Shown in pieces: positions 16,505 to 25,148 of a stretch of DNA of 64,000 nucleotides (the stretch's first letter is position 1; each line of letters starts with the position of its first letter). The notes under the pieces are model-generated. The model was not told the DNA's origin. It searched no databases and worked only from the letters and a program-made list of their open reading frames with translations. The translations under genes and the position numbers were made by a program. This DNA is from Prosthecobacter debontii (GTDB lineage Bacteria; Verrucomicrobiota; Verrucomicrobiia; Verrucomicrobiales; Verrucomicrobiaceae), in the NCBI GenBank assembly GCA_945860295.1, contig CAMAQH010000004.1, forward strand, positions 1-64,000. The letters are read 5' to 3'.

Positions 16505-18390
16505 TCGATATAAACAAACTCGCTGCTGTTAAGCAAGACGTGAGACAGATCGCGCAGTGCGGAGTGGCGGTCGCTGAAATGCTCCCGTGACTTTAGAAAC
16601 TCTACCGCTTGGCTCATGCGCACTTCCGTGGGCTTTCGCGACAAAGTGAGCATGAACATCTGCTCCACGATCTTCGCCAACTCATCTCCTGCCTCCACTT
16701 TGGCAAGGCGTGCCAGATGATCGGCCTGATCCTCCACAAAATCGTCGTTCATGAGCACCAGCGCCTGAGTCGGCACCGTGCTCTGCATTCGCAGCGCGCA
16801 ACTGTCCGTGGTCGTCGGTGCATCAAAGAGTTCCATGCTCGGCATCAGCAGTTGCCGTTTCACATAGATGTAAACACTGCGCCGCCAATGCTCAGTGCCT
16901 TCGGCTTGGATCGCTGGCCACTTGTTGCGCTGGCTGGCATCCAGCAGATCAGGCCGGATGCGCGGCTTGAAGCCCGGACCACCAGCAGTGCGGTTGAGTT
17001 GTCCGCTTGCGGTGAGGATGCTGTCTCGCAAAACTTCAGCTTCCATTCGTTGTTTGTTCATGCGCCAGAGACGGTGATTCATCGGGTCCACCTGCTGGCC
17101 TTTTGCATGGCTGCTGGACTGCTGTCGATAGGCCGCAGACATGAGCATCATTTTGTGCAGCGGCTTCAAAAGCCCGCCATTTGCGACGAATTGCGTTGCG
17201 AGAAAATCGAGCAACTCAGGATTGGTCGGTGCTGCGCCGGAAACACCGAAATTGCTGGGAGTCGTCACTAATCCTTGGCCGAAATGATGCTGCCACACGC
17301 GGTTCACCATCACACGCCATGTCAGGGGATTCTCTGGCGAACTGATCCACTCTGCCAACGTCCTGCGCCTGAGAGATGTCTTGCCCGTTGGCTTGGGGAA
17401 ATTCACGGGCCTAGCGGTGAGCACAGCAGGCATGGCGGCAGCGACTTCAACACCTTTATTCGCCGCGAGTCCGCGCAGCAGCACGTGTGTGGCTGCCACT
17501 TCCGGCTTCGTTTCGACCAGCGCCATCACCTTGGCCGCGTCGTTGACTTTTTTATCCTTCGCATCCGTGGCTCCGCTCGGCAGTCCGAGTCGCTCCGTGC
17601 CGTTGAAGACGGCCATCAGGCTGTAGTAGTCCTTCGCCAGAATCGGTTCCGTTTTGTGATCATGACAGCGTGCACAGCCAATCGTCAGCCCGATGAAAAC
17701 CGACGACGTGGTGGAGATCACATCGTCCATCTGATCCGCTTTATACTGGGCTATGGCCTCGGGTGTCTTACCCATATTGTCATCATTACTTGATCCATTG
17801 CGGCAGAAACCGGTGGCGATAAGCGTCTGCTCATTCGCGCCGTCCACTTCATCTCCCGCGATCTGCTCCGCGATGAATCGCGCGTATGGTTTGTCCCCGT
17901 TGAAGCTGCGGATGACATAGTCGCGATACTTCCACGCGTAGGGTCGGTCGAGGTCATTGTGAAAGCCGCTCGTGTCCGCATAGCGTGCAAGATCCAGCCA
18001 ATGCCTGCCCCAGCGCTCTCCGTAGTGTGGGCTCGCCAGCAGTCGGTCGATCAGCGCCTCATAAGCACGCGGCGATTCATCCTGAATAAAGTCCGCCACT
18101 TCTGCAGGACTCGGCGGTAGGCCAATGAGATCCAACGTCACTCGCCGGATCAAAGTCGTTCGATCTGCCTCAGCGGATGGTTGCAATCCAGCAGTCTCCA
18201 ACTGTGCGAGGATGAAGTGGTCGATGTCATTCTTCGGCCAAGTTGTCTGTTTCACATCAGGCAGCGGCACTTTAAGCAAAGGCTGAAACGCCCAATGTTT
18301 CCTGCCCTCATCCATACTCGGCGCAGCCGCATGGCAGATCGTGGTGACGATCAGGCAGACGAATGACAGGTGAAGGAAAACTCGAGACAT
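16501..18390 (-). CDS. PSD1-type DUF1549/DUF1553 protein, single heme motif (pair A)
   Basis: A 629-residue secreted protein (signal peptide in residues 1-22) with DUF1549 then DUF1553. It lacks the N-terminal PSCyt1 heme domain and keeps the internal c-type heme motif C239-A-R-C242-H243 followed by DHK. Typical blocks are LIRRVTLDLIGLPPSPAEV (80-98), PHYGERWGRHWLDLARYADT (121-140) and TLAEWISSPENPLTWRVMVN. The biochemical role of these proteins is not established; periplasmic electron transfer linked to polymer breakdown is a common proposal. It is translationally coupled to the DUF1501 gene and divergent from the FAD oxidoreductase, with starts 40 nt apart. Confidence 0.87.
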   Translation of the reverse strand: MSRVFLHLSFVCLIVTTICHAAAPSMDEGRKHWAFQPLLKVPLPDVKQTTWPKNDIDHFILAQLETAGLQPSAEADRTTLIRRVTLDLIGLPPSPAEVADFIQDESPRAYEALIDRLLASPHYGERWGRHWLDLARYADTSGFHNDLDRPYAWKYRDYVIRSFNGDKPYARFIAEQIAGDEVDGANEQTLIATGFCRNGSSNDDNMGKTPEAIAQYKADQMDDVISTTSSVFIGLTIGCARCHDHKTEPILAKDYYSLMAVFNGTERLGLPSGATDAKDKKVNDAAKVMALVETKPEVAATHVLLRGLAANKGVEVAAAMPAVLTARPVNFPKPTGKTSLRRRTLAEWISSPENPLTWRVMVNRVWQHHFGQGLVTTPSNFGVSGAAPTNPELLDFLATQFVANGGLLKPLHKMMLMSAAYRQQSSSHAKGQQVDPMNHRLWRMNKQRMEAEVLRDSILTASGQLNRTAGGPGFKPRIRPDLLDASQRNKWPAIQAEGTEHWRRSVYIYVKRQLLMPSMELFDAPTTTDSCALRMQSTVPTQALVLMNDDFVEDQADHLARLAKVEAGDELAKIVEQMFMLTLSRKPTEVRMSQAVEFLKSREHFSDRHSALRDLSHVLLNSSEFVYIE

Positions 18391-18429
18391 GTGTGGATTG
18401 TCATTAAACGTCGTATTCTAAAGCCCTTC

Positions 18430-20637
18430 ATGCGCGCCATTTTTTTATCTCTCTTTTTTCTACCACTGCTCGCGACAGCCGAGGTCATCGAGACCGACCT
18501 CCTCATCGTCGGCGGCAATGAATCGGCGTGCGCGGCGGCGGTGCAAGCAGCGCGGCTCGGTGTGAAGAAAATCGTGCTCGTGAATGACATCGACTGGCTT
18601 GGTGGCCAGTTTAGCGCCGAGGGCGTGGGTTGCCTGGATGAATGGACCACCGTGAACGGTAAGCGTGGGGGGTTCCCGCGCAGCGGATTGTTTCTCGAAA
18701 TGGTGCAGCGCATCCGCGCCCATAACTCCGCGAAGTATGGCAAGGCGAATCCAGGCAATGCTTACTGCGGCACCGAGACCATCGAGCCAAAAGCAGCTGC
18801 CAAGATCTTTGGCAACTGGTTGTTCGATGCTGGTTTTGAAGGGGCCTTAACCTATGAATTCAAGATCAAGCCGCATCTACTTGCAGTAGTTCATCACTTC
18901 GAACCCGTAAAGGTATCAACGAAGGATGGCCGTGTCAGCGCAGTAACCTTCCGTCCGACTGACCCATCGGAAAAAGAGGACCTCACTGTTCACGCTAAGC
19001 TTACCATCGACGCTTCCGATTGGGGCGATGTGATTCGTCTCAGCGGAGCCAAGTATGGCGCGGGTCCCGATTTGCGATCACGTTTCAATGAACCGAGTGC
19101 TCCGGAAACCTTCGACGATGCAGGCGCACAGGAGATGAATCCTATTTCGTGGTGTGTCGTGCTGCGTGAATCGGGTGGGAAGGATGCCACGATTGCTGCG
19201 CCAGCCAGCTATGATGCACGTTCGTTCTCGTCTCTCGACAAGACACCGCCTTGGGTGGACAGCGACATGAGCGAGGGCATCTACGCGAAGTCCGGCTGGA
19301 GCATCTACACGCATCGTCGGCTCGTGGATCGCTGGCATAATGGCTTTGCGCCGGGCACCGAGGCCACGTTTTTAAACTGGCCGGTGCAGGACTATCCCAC
19401 CTGCCAGCTCCCACAGCGTGTGGTGGATGCGTTGGAGAAAAGCGAGCCCGGTGCTTCGAAAAAGAACATCGTCAATCTCACGCCCGCACAGCGCCGCATC
19501 ATCTTTGCTGATGCCAAAGCCCACACGCTGGGCCTGCTGCACCATTTGCAAACCAAGGTTCATGATCGCGTGGGCGACTTCCCGCAGTCCTTCCGTTACA
19601 TGCAACTCACGAATGAATTTGGCACCACTGACAAGCTCCCGCCGAAGCCTTACGTCCGCGAAGGCCTACGGCTCGAGGCGATGTCGATGCTCAGCGAAAA
19701 CGACATCCGCGCCGCCACACGTGAGCCGAAATGGGCCAAAGTGATGCTCACAGACTCGATCCTCGGATTCCAGTTCAACATCGACTTCCATCCCACCCGT
19801 CGAAAATTCCTCGATGGCGATCCCCGTGGCCCCTGGCACTACGTCCAGACGCCCTCACGCGGCTGGCACACGGATACCGACCGCGCCACCTTCCCACTGC
19901 GCGGCCTTGTGCCCGTCGAGATGAATGGATTGCTCGGCGCAGGCAAAAACATCGGCGTTAGCAGCGTCGTGCAGTCCGCGCTGCGTCTGCACAATCAAAT
20001 GATGCTCATCGGCCAGGCCAGCGCGACACTCGCGTGGATGTCCCTGCGCAATGCCGTGCCGCCGCGTGAGATCGCTAGTGCTATGCCGAAGGTGCGTGAG
20101 ATCCAGCAGCACCTCGTGCGCGGTCACGGTGGCCCCGGCGTGCTCATCTGGCCCTGGCACGATGTATTCACCGACGATCTGCATTTTGAAGCCGCCAATC
20201 TCCTCGTCACTCGCCGCATTTGGCAACCGGATGCCGATAGCGTCTTCTTCCAGCCCGCCAAGATCGTCACCCGTGGCGAACTCGCCTGCCTGCTCGCCCG
20301 CTTGCACCGCGCCACGCCGAAGGCCAAAGAGTGGCCCCAAGAGAAGGCTCGACGCTTCACCGATGTGCCCGCCGACTCGCCTCAGCGCGACGGCATCGAG
20401 GCCATGATCGCCTGGGGAAACTTCGGCACCCAACAACCCACCTTCACACCTGAACGCCCGACCACTTGGGGCACATTGCATCGCTGGCTCACTACGCTTG
20501 ATCTGCCCGCCAATGCCGGTCTTGCTGCCGCAGATCGCAAAGACCTTCCCCTCGCCCGCGCCGAATGCGCACAGCATCTCTGGCGTGTGCTTCAGCTCAC
20601 CGGCGAAAGGGCCGAGACGTTGGAACCGAAGAACTAA
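18430..20637 (+). CDS. Secreted FAD-dependent oxidoreductase with a C-terminal SLH-like domain
   Basis: A 735-residue protein of the FAD_oxidored (PF12831-like) group. A signal peptide (MRAIFLSLFFLPLLATA) precedes the dinucleotide-binding strand ETDLLIVGGNESACAAAVQA. This has GGN where the usual GGG of the Rossmann fold stands, a variant I regard as family-tolerated. A GAGKNIGVSS block near 510 is the second FAD contact. The last 130 residues (about 607-735) resemble S-layer homology repeats (FQPAKIVTRGELACLLARLH; RRFTDVPADSPQRDGIEAMI; TFTPERPTTWGTLHRWL), which bind cell-wall polymers in other bacteria. Substrate unknown; a sugar or polyol is likely from context. I chose ATG 18430 for the signal peptide; the frame is open from 18370. 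Confidence 0.8.
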   Translation: MRAIFLSLFFLPLLATAEVIETDLLIVGGNESACAAAVQAARLGVKKIVLVNDIDWLGGQFSAEGVGCLDEWTTVNGKRGGFPRSGLFLEMVQRIRAHNSAKYGKANPGNAYCGTETIEPKAAAKIFGNWLFDAGFEGALTYEFKIKPHLLAVVHHFEPVKVSTKDGRVSAVTFRPTDPSEKEDLTVHAKLTIDASDWGDVIRLSGAKYGAGPDLRSRFNEPSAPETFDDAGAQEMNPISWCVVLRESGGKDATIAAPASYDARSFSSLDKTPPWVDSDMSEGIYAKSGWSIYTHRRLVDRWHNGFAPGTEATFLNWPVQDYPTCQLPQRVVDALEKSEPGASKKNIVNLTPAQRRIIFADAKAHTLGLLHHLQTKVHDRVGDFPQSFRYMQLTNEFGTTDKLPPKPYVREGLRLEAMSMLSENDIRAATREPKWAKVMLTDSILGFQFNIDFHPTRRKFLDGDPRGPWHYVQTPSRGWHTDTDRATFPLRGLVPVEMNGLLGAGKNIGVSSVVQSALRLHNQMMLIGQASATLAWMSLRNAVPPREIASAMPKVREIQQHLVRGHGGPGVLIWPWHDVFTDDLHFEAANLLVTRRIWQPDADSVFFQPAKIVTRGELACLLARLHRATPKAKEWPQEKARRFTDVPADSPQRDGIEAMIAWGNFGTQQPTFTPERPTTWGTLHRWLTTLDLPANAGLAAADRKDLPLARAECAQHLWRVLQLTGERAETLEPKN

Positions 20638-20642
20638 GGAGT

Positions 20643-20692
20643 CGCATTTCGCACAGACAATGTCGTGGTGAAATCCGGGGTGACCTCGTTAT
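20643..20692 (+). promoter_or_regulatory. Conserved 50-nt upstream element, copy 1
   Basis: Starts CGCATTTCGCACA, then GACAATGTCGTGG, and after 18 nt ends in CGTTAT (20687-20692). The block order and total length of 50 nt match three other copies in the window. It lies 5 nt after the FAD oxidoreductase stop and 13 nt before the SDR start codon, so it belongs to the SDR operon. If CGTTAT is a -10-like box the mRNA would be nearly leaderless. The -10 role is inference. Confidence 0.65.
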
Positions 20693-20705
20693 CCTCTATC
20701 TCCTC

Positions 20706-21503
20706 ATGCGTCTCGAAAACAAAGTCATCCTCATCACCGGTAGCGTCACCGGCATCGGTAAAGCCATCGCGAAGCGTTGTGTCGCCGAGGGCGCAAAAGT
20801 GCTCATCCATGGCCTGGAGGCCGATCTGGGCCAGGAAACGCTTGCGGATCTCGGCGCGGACAAGGCCGTGCTCGTGCTCAAAGACCTCGCCGAGGAAGAT
20901 GCGCCGCAACTGCTCGTCGAGAAGGCCGTAGCCGCCTTTGGCAAACTCGACGCCGTGGTGAATAACGCTGCGCAGGTCGGCCTCGGCAACATCCACGATA
21001 CCGACGCCAAATGGTTCCGCCGCATGCTCGAAATCAATTGCGTGGTGCCCTACCTGCTCATCCGTGCCGCTTTACCGCATCTCCGCGAATCACACGGCAG
21101 CATCATCAACATCGGCAGCGTCAACGCGTGGAGTGGCGAGCCGAATTTGATGCCTTACAGCGTCTCCAAAGGTGCGCTCATGACCCTCACACGCAACTTG
21201 GGCGACACGCTCATGCGCGAGGACGGCGTGCGCGTAAACCAAATCAATCCCGGCTGGGTCCTCACCGAAAACGAGGCCAAACGTAAACGCGAACACGGCC
21301 TCAAAGACGATTGGTATGCCGATCTGCCCAAGGTCTATGCTCCTGCCGGCCGCATCCTCTGGCCTGAAGAGATCGCCGCCTGCGCCGCCTGGCTCCTCGC
21401 CGACGAATGCGGTCCCATCAGCGGCCAGGTCTTCGATCTGGAGCAGCATCCCTTCATCGGTCGCAATCCGCCGAAGGATGCGAGCACGATTCCCACGAAG
21501 TGA
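20706..21503 (+). CDS. SDR-family NAD(P)-dependent oxidoreductase
   Basis: A 265-residue classical short-chain dehydrogenase. The cofactor loop TGSVTGIG is at 11-18, NNAA at 86-89, the catalytic Ser at 138 (INIGSVNAW) and the Tyr-Lys pair at Y151/K155 (YSVSK). NPGWVLTENE follows the fifth strand. It has no signal peptide, so it acts in the cytoplasm. The ATG at 20706 is the first that gives the standard N-terminus. It is the first gene of a three-gene run with a TIM-barrel isomerase-like protein and an alpha/beta hydrolase, suggesting oxidation or epimerisation of an imported sugar. Confidence 0.88.
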   Translation: MRLENKVILITGSVTGIGKAIAKRCVAEGAKVLIHGLEADLGQETLADLGADKAVLVLKDLAEEDAPQLLVEKAVAAFGKLDAVVNNAAQVGLGNIHDTDAKWFRRMLEINCVVPYLLIRAALPHLRESHGSIINIGSVNAWSGEPNLMPYSVSKGALMTLTRNLGDTLMREDGVRVNQINPGWVLTENEAKRKREHGLKDDWYADLPKVYAPAGRILWPEEIAACAAWLLADECGPISGQVFDLEQHPFIGRNPPKDASTIPTK

Positions 21504-21529
21504 TTCCATTACTCCACTACTCCAATCTC

Positions 21530-22417
21530 ATGCCTCGCCTCGCCGCCTTCCCGAAAGCCTTCATGCAGCAGCTCTGCAAAGAAGGGACGATGACCGTCTC
21601 CGAATGGATCACGCTCGCCGCACCGCTCGACATCCCAGGCCTCGAATGGTATGCCGGTTTTCTGGAGATGGCCGATGAGAAAAACTGGCCGCGCTTTCGC
21701 AAGGAGGTCGAGGACACCGGTAAGGTCATTCCGATGATGTGCTGCTCGCCGGACTTCACGCATCCTGATGCGGCCTTCCGCGAAAAGGAGATCGCCAAGC
21801 AGAAACGCTGGATCGACATGACGCATACGCTTGGTGGTTCGTATTGCCGCGTGCTCAGCGGTCAGCGTCGGCCTGAACTGACGCTGGATGAAGGCGTGAA
21901 GCTCGCTGCGGACTCGATCTATGCCTGTCTGCCTTGTGCGCAGGAGCGCGGCATTACGCTGATCATTGAAAACCATTACAAAGATGACTTCTGGGACTAC
22001 CCCGAGTTCGCTCAGAAGATGGATGTCTTCTGCAAGCTCGTCGATGCCGTGAACCACCCGAACTTCGGCGTGAACTACGACCCATCGAACACTTACCTCG
22101 CCGGTGAGGACCCCATCGAGCTGCTGAAGCGCGTCTCGCACCGCGTCGTCACCATGCACGCCAGCGACCGCTACCTCGCCGAGGGAACCATCGAAGACCT
22201 GCGCAAAGAAGAAGGCGGTGCCCAAGGCTATGCCAAACGCCTCCGCCACGGCGAAATCGGCAAAGGCCTCAACGACTACGACGCCATCTTTACCGAGCTG
22301 AAAAGCAAAGGCTTCAACGGCTGGATCAGCATCGAGGACGGCGTCGATGGCATGGAGCAGCTCGCCCGCAGCGTGGAGTTCTTGAAGAAGAAGATCACGC
22401 AGCATTGGAGCGTCTAG
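21530..22417 (+). CDS. Sugar phosphate isomerase/epimerase-like TIM barrel protein
   Basis: A 295-residue AP-endonuclease-2/xylose-isomerase-like TIM barrel. Expected metal-site strands are visible: ITLIIENHYKDDFWDYPEFA (Glu), a FGVNYDPSNTYLAGEDP strand (Asp), RVVTMHASDRY (His) and a late GWISIEDGVDGMEQ strand (Glu). These fit the Glu-Asp-His-Glu divalent metal site of the family. It is cytoplasmic. The start at 21530 lies 26 nt after the SDR stop. Substrate specificity (hydroxypyruvate, inosose or keto sugar) cannot be assigned from sequence. Confidence 0.82.
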   Translation: MPRLAAFPKAFMQQLCKEGTMTVSEWITLAAPLDIPGLEWYAGFLEMADEKNWPRFRKEVEDTGKVIPMMCCSPDFTHPDAAFREKEIAKQKRWIDMTHTLGGSYCRVLSGQRRPELTLDEGVKLAADSIYACLPCAQERGITLIIENHYKDDFWDYPEFAQKMDVFCKLVDAVNHPNFGVNYDPSNTYLAGEDPIELLKRVSHRVVTMHASDRYLAEGTIEDLRKEEGGAQGYAKRLRHGEIGKGLNDYDAIFTELKSKGFNGWISIEDGVDGMEQLARSVEFLKKKITQHWSV

Positions 22418-22442
22418 TCCTTCGTCAACACATCCGCTCACC

Positions 22443-23369
22443 ATGAAACACCTCCTGCTCTGCTCCTGCCTTGCTCTTTTTGCCAAACCACTGGCCGCTC
22501 AGGAGCCGGAGCGCATTCGTGATGTCATTTACACAAAGCACGATGGCGTGGCGCTGACGATGGATGTTTTCAAACCGGCGCAACCAAACGGTGCGGGCAT
22601 CATCAAGATCGTGAGCGGCGGATGGAAGTCGAACCACAACGGCATCAGCGATGGCGACTGGCCGAAAGCGGGCTACACGACGTTCGTCGTCGTGCATGGC
22701 ACGCAGCCGCGGTTTCAGGTCGAGGAGATCGTGGCCGATCTAAATCGTGCGGTGCGTTTTGTTCGCGCCAATGCCGCGTCGTATGGCGTGGACCCGCAGA
22801 AGCTCGGTGTCACGGGCAGTAGTGCGGGTGGTCACCTCAGCCTGATGCTCGCGACTCGTGGTGGGTCTGGCGATGCGAAGGCGGCTGATCCGATTGATCG
22901 CGAAAGCAGCGCGGTGAATGCCGTGGCGTGCTTTTACCCGCCCACCGATTACCTGAACTGGTTCGAGCCCGGTGACAACGCTGTCGGCATCGGCAAACTC
23001 GAAGCCTACGCGGCGGCTTTTGGACCCAAGTCCGCCACGCCGGAAGGCCGCGAGGCACTTGGGCGTGAGCTGTCGTCGATCTACTGGGTCCACAAAGGCC
23101 AGCCGCCCATCTTCATCGTGCATGGCGATGCCGATCCGCAGGTCTCCATCACACAATCCGAGCGCTTTTTGAAGCGCTGCCACGAAGTCGGCACGGTGTG
23201 CGAACTCGTCATCCGCCAGGGAGCCGGCCACGGCGGCTGGCAGGAGATGCCGCAGGACACCGAGCGCATGATGGAGTGGTTTGATCTCCAACTCCTCGGC
23301 AAACAGCCCGCGAAGCCCTTCACGCTCAATGTTTCCTCGCTGCCGAGCACGCCGGTGAAGAAGAAATAG
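22443..23369 (+). CDS. Secreted alpha/beta hydrolase (BD-FAE/prolyl oligopeptidase-like)
   Basis: A 308-residue alpha/beta hydrolase with a signal peptide (MKHLLLCSCLALFAKPLAAQ). The nucleophile elbow is G125-S-S127-A-G129, the oxyanion region is IKIVSGGW, and the rest of the triad is likely the Asp in HGDADPQVS and the His in GAGHGGW. Family members are feruloyl or acetyl-xylan esterases or peptidases. It starts 25 nt after the isomerase-like gene and is probably the last gene of the SDR operon. Context favours an esterase acting on a decorated polysaccharide (inference). Confidence 0.8.
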   Translation: MKHLLLCSCLALFAKPLAAQEPERIRDVIYTKHDGVALTMDVFKPAQPNGAGIIKIVSGGWKSNHNGISDGDWPKAGYTTFVVVHGTQPRFQVEEIVADLNRAVRFVRANAASYGVDPQKLGVTGSSAGGHLSLMLATRGGSGDAKAADPIDRESSAVNAVACFYPPTDYLNWFEPGDNAVGIGKLEAYAAAFGPKSATPEGREALGRELSSIYWVHKGQPPIFIVHGDADPQVSITQSERFLKRCHEVGTVCELVIRQGAGHGGWQEMPQDTERMMEWFDLQLLGKQPAKPFTLNVSSLPSTPVKKK

Positions 23370-23439
23370 GCCTGAGTGAGCCGTGCAGGCCGCAGCGTAT
23401 GACTACGGATGCTTTTCCGCCTTTCTTTGCTCTCGATCA

Positions 23440-23457
23440 CCACGCTGGCCAGCGTGG
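23440..23457. repeat. Perfect 18-bp palindrome
   Basis: CCACGCTGG directly followed by CCAGCGTGG, with no spacer. It lies between the hydrolase stop and the next promoter element. It could be a protein-binding site or a hairpin at the end of the upstream operon; no T-run follows. Confidence 0.5.
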
Positions 23458-23552
23458 CTGAGCACCGCCCGACGAATAGACCGAACTCAGTGCAAACCCG
23501 TTGTGCAGCGATTGGGATCTACCAAGTGCCTAGAACAAGTTTGCGCATTTGT

Positions 23553-23601
23553 CGCATTTCACACAATCTTTGACGCCAACAAGAAGGGAGCGTGATCGTA
23601 T
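23553..23601 (+). promoter_or_regulatory. Conserved 50-nt upstream element, copy 2 (49 nt)
   Basis: Starts CGCATTTCACACA, then ATCTTTGACGCCA, and ends in TCGTAT (to 23601). The first 13 bases match the other copies almost exactly; the spacer is one base shorter. It ends 21 nt before the ATG of the Tat-FAD oxidoreductase. Confidence 0.6.
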
Positions 23602-23622
23602 GTTTCAACCTATTTCACCGCC

Positions 23623-25011
23623 ATGACTGCCACCCCCGCCCAAACGCGCCGCACCTTTATGCAGACCGCCACCGTCGCCTCTGCGGCAGCGGTATCGGCC
23701 CCCTTGATCGCCACGGAACCCAAGTCCTCCGGCAAGGTGTCGCGCACTCTTGAAACGGATGTGCTTGTCTGTGGCGGCGGTTGCGCAGGCAGCGCCGCTG
23801 CGCTGGCGGCGGCACGTTCAGGAGCCAGAACGTTGCTGGTGGAGAAAGCGCCCTTTGCCGGCGGAATCATTACCAGTGTCGGGCTCCCCTACTTCGATGG
23901 CATCGCGCATATCGACACCAAACGCATCGTGGTGCGGGGCATCGCGCTGGAGATGCTATCGAAGTCGGGTGTTTGCGCGCCGGATGCACAGACTGTGTCG
24001 AGGCATAATCCCACGATCGCGAACACCTTCGAGTTCAAGCTCCTGCTCGACCGGTTGTTTCAGGAGCAGAAGGAGAAACTGAGTGTGCTCTTCAACAGCT
24101 TCGTATGCGATGTACAGACCATCGGGGCTCGCATCGAGGGTGTCACCGTGGCCAACAAGGACGGGCTGGTGAACATCCGCCCCAAAACTGTGATCGACTG
24201 CACGGGCGATGCAGACGTGTCCGCCTGGGCGGGGGGGCTGTTTGAGCAAAACGCGGAGGTCCAGCCTCTGACGCTGCATTTCCGCATCAATAATGTGGCT
24301 GCCGATGCGACGATGGGAGGCGCCTGCCGTGCTGCGCTGAAGGCGGCACAGGAGCGGGGCGAACTGCCTCACTACTATGGGCCGGGCGTGATGTTCCTCT
24401 TCGGCAAGAACGAGGTGTATGTCCACGGTGTCCGCGTGCCTGCCAATCCAACGGATGCCGCCGATCTCACCCGCGCCGAGATGCAGGGCCGCGCCGACGC
24501 GCATGCCATGTTCCGTGCCTGGAAGCAGGACGTGCCCGCATTTAAAGATGCCTATTTCATGGAGGCCTATCCGTGGATCGGGGTGCGCGAGTCGCGTCGT
24601 ATCATCGGTCAGCATGTGCTGAGCGAGGACGATCTCATGAAGTCGCGGCGCTTCGATGATGCCATCGCCACCGGTTGCTGGTATCTCGACCTGCATCCCA
24701 ACAAGACCGTCGCTGGCAGTGCGAATGACTTTGATCCACGGAAGGTCCAGCCGGAGCCCTACGACATTCCTTACCGCTCACTGGTTCCGCAAAAAATCGA
24801 GAACCTGCTCGTCGCTGGACGCTGCCATAGCGCGACTCGTGGTGCCCATGCGTCAACGCGTGTGACCGTCACCGCCATGGCTATGGGCGAGGCTGCCGGA
24901 GTCGCCGCCGCGATGGCATTGAAGGAAAAGACCAGTGTCGCTGAGATCGACGGTGTTCGTGTGCGCGAGAAGCTCGCCACCATCGGAGGAGGTCCCTTCA
25001 CCGACGCCTGA
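23623..25011 (+). CDS. Tat-exported FAD-dependent oxidoreductase
   Basis: A 462-residue FAD-dependent oxidoreductase. The N-terminus has a twin-arginine signal (R9-R10-TFMQ, then an alanine-rich stretch to about 30), so it is folded with FAD before export. The dinucleotide-binding motif is VCGGGCAGSAAALAAARSG (49-67), and a C-terminal GRCHSATRGAHASTRVT plus MAMGEAAGVAAAMA segment closes the FAD site. Members of this FAD_oxidored group are poorly characterised. It follows promoter-like element copy 2 and precedes PSD1 pair B in the same direction, a plausible redox partner for the heme proteins (inference). Confidence 0.85.
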   Translation: MTATPAQTRRTFMQTATVASAAAVSAPLIATEPKSSGKVSRTLETDVLVCGGGCAGSAAALAAARSGARTLLVEKAPFAGGIITSVGLPYFDGIAHIDTKRIVVRGIALEMLSKSGVCAPDAQTVSRHNPTIANTFEFKLLLDRLFQEQKEKLSVLFNSFVCDVQTIGARIEGVTVANKDGLVNIRPKTVIDCTGDADVSAWAGGLFEQNAEVQPLTLHFRINNVAADATMGGACRAALKAAQERGELPHYYGPGVMFLFGKNEVYVHGVRVPANPTDAADLTRAEMQGRADAHAMFRAWKQDVPAFKDAYFMEAYPWIGVRESRRIIGQHVLSEDDLMKSRRFDDAIATGCWYLDLHPNKTVAGSANDFDPRKVQPEPYDIPYRSLVPQKIENLLVAGRCHSATRGAHASTRVTVTAMAMGEAAGVAAAMALKEKTSVAEIDGVRVREKLATIGGGPFTDA

Positions 25012-25148
25012 ACAATGAAAAAACAATGATCCTGAGACCCTTGTTGCCCTGTAGGTTTCTTCGTTCACCATCGTGGAATGAGGTGCTTGCGGACTGTGCG
25101 CCCTCACGCGCGAGGACATCCAGAGCCGCCTCTTCCCCAACAAATAGT

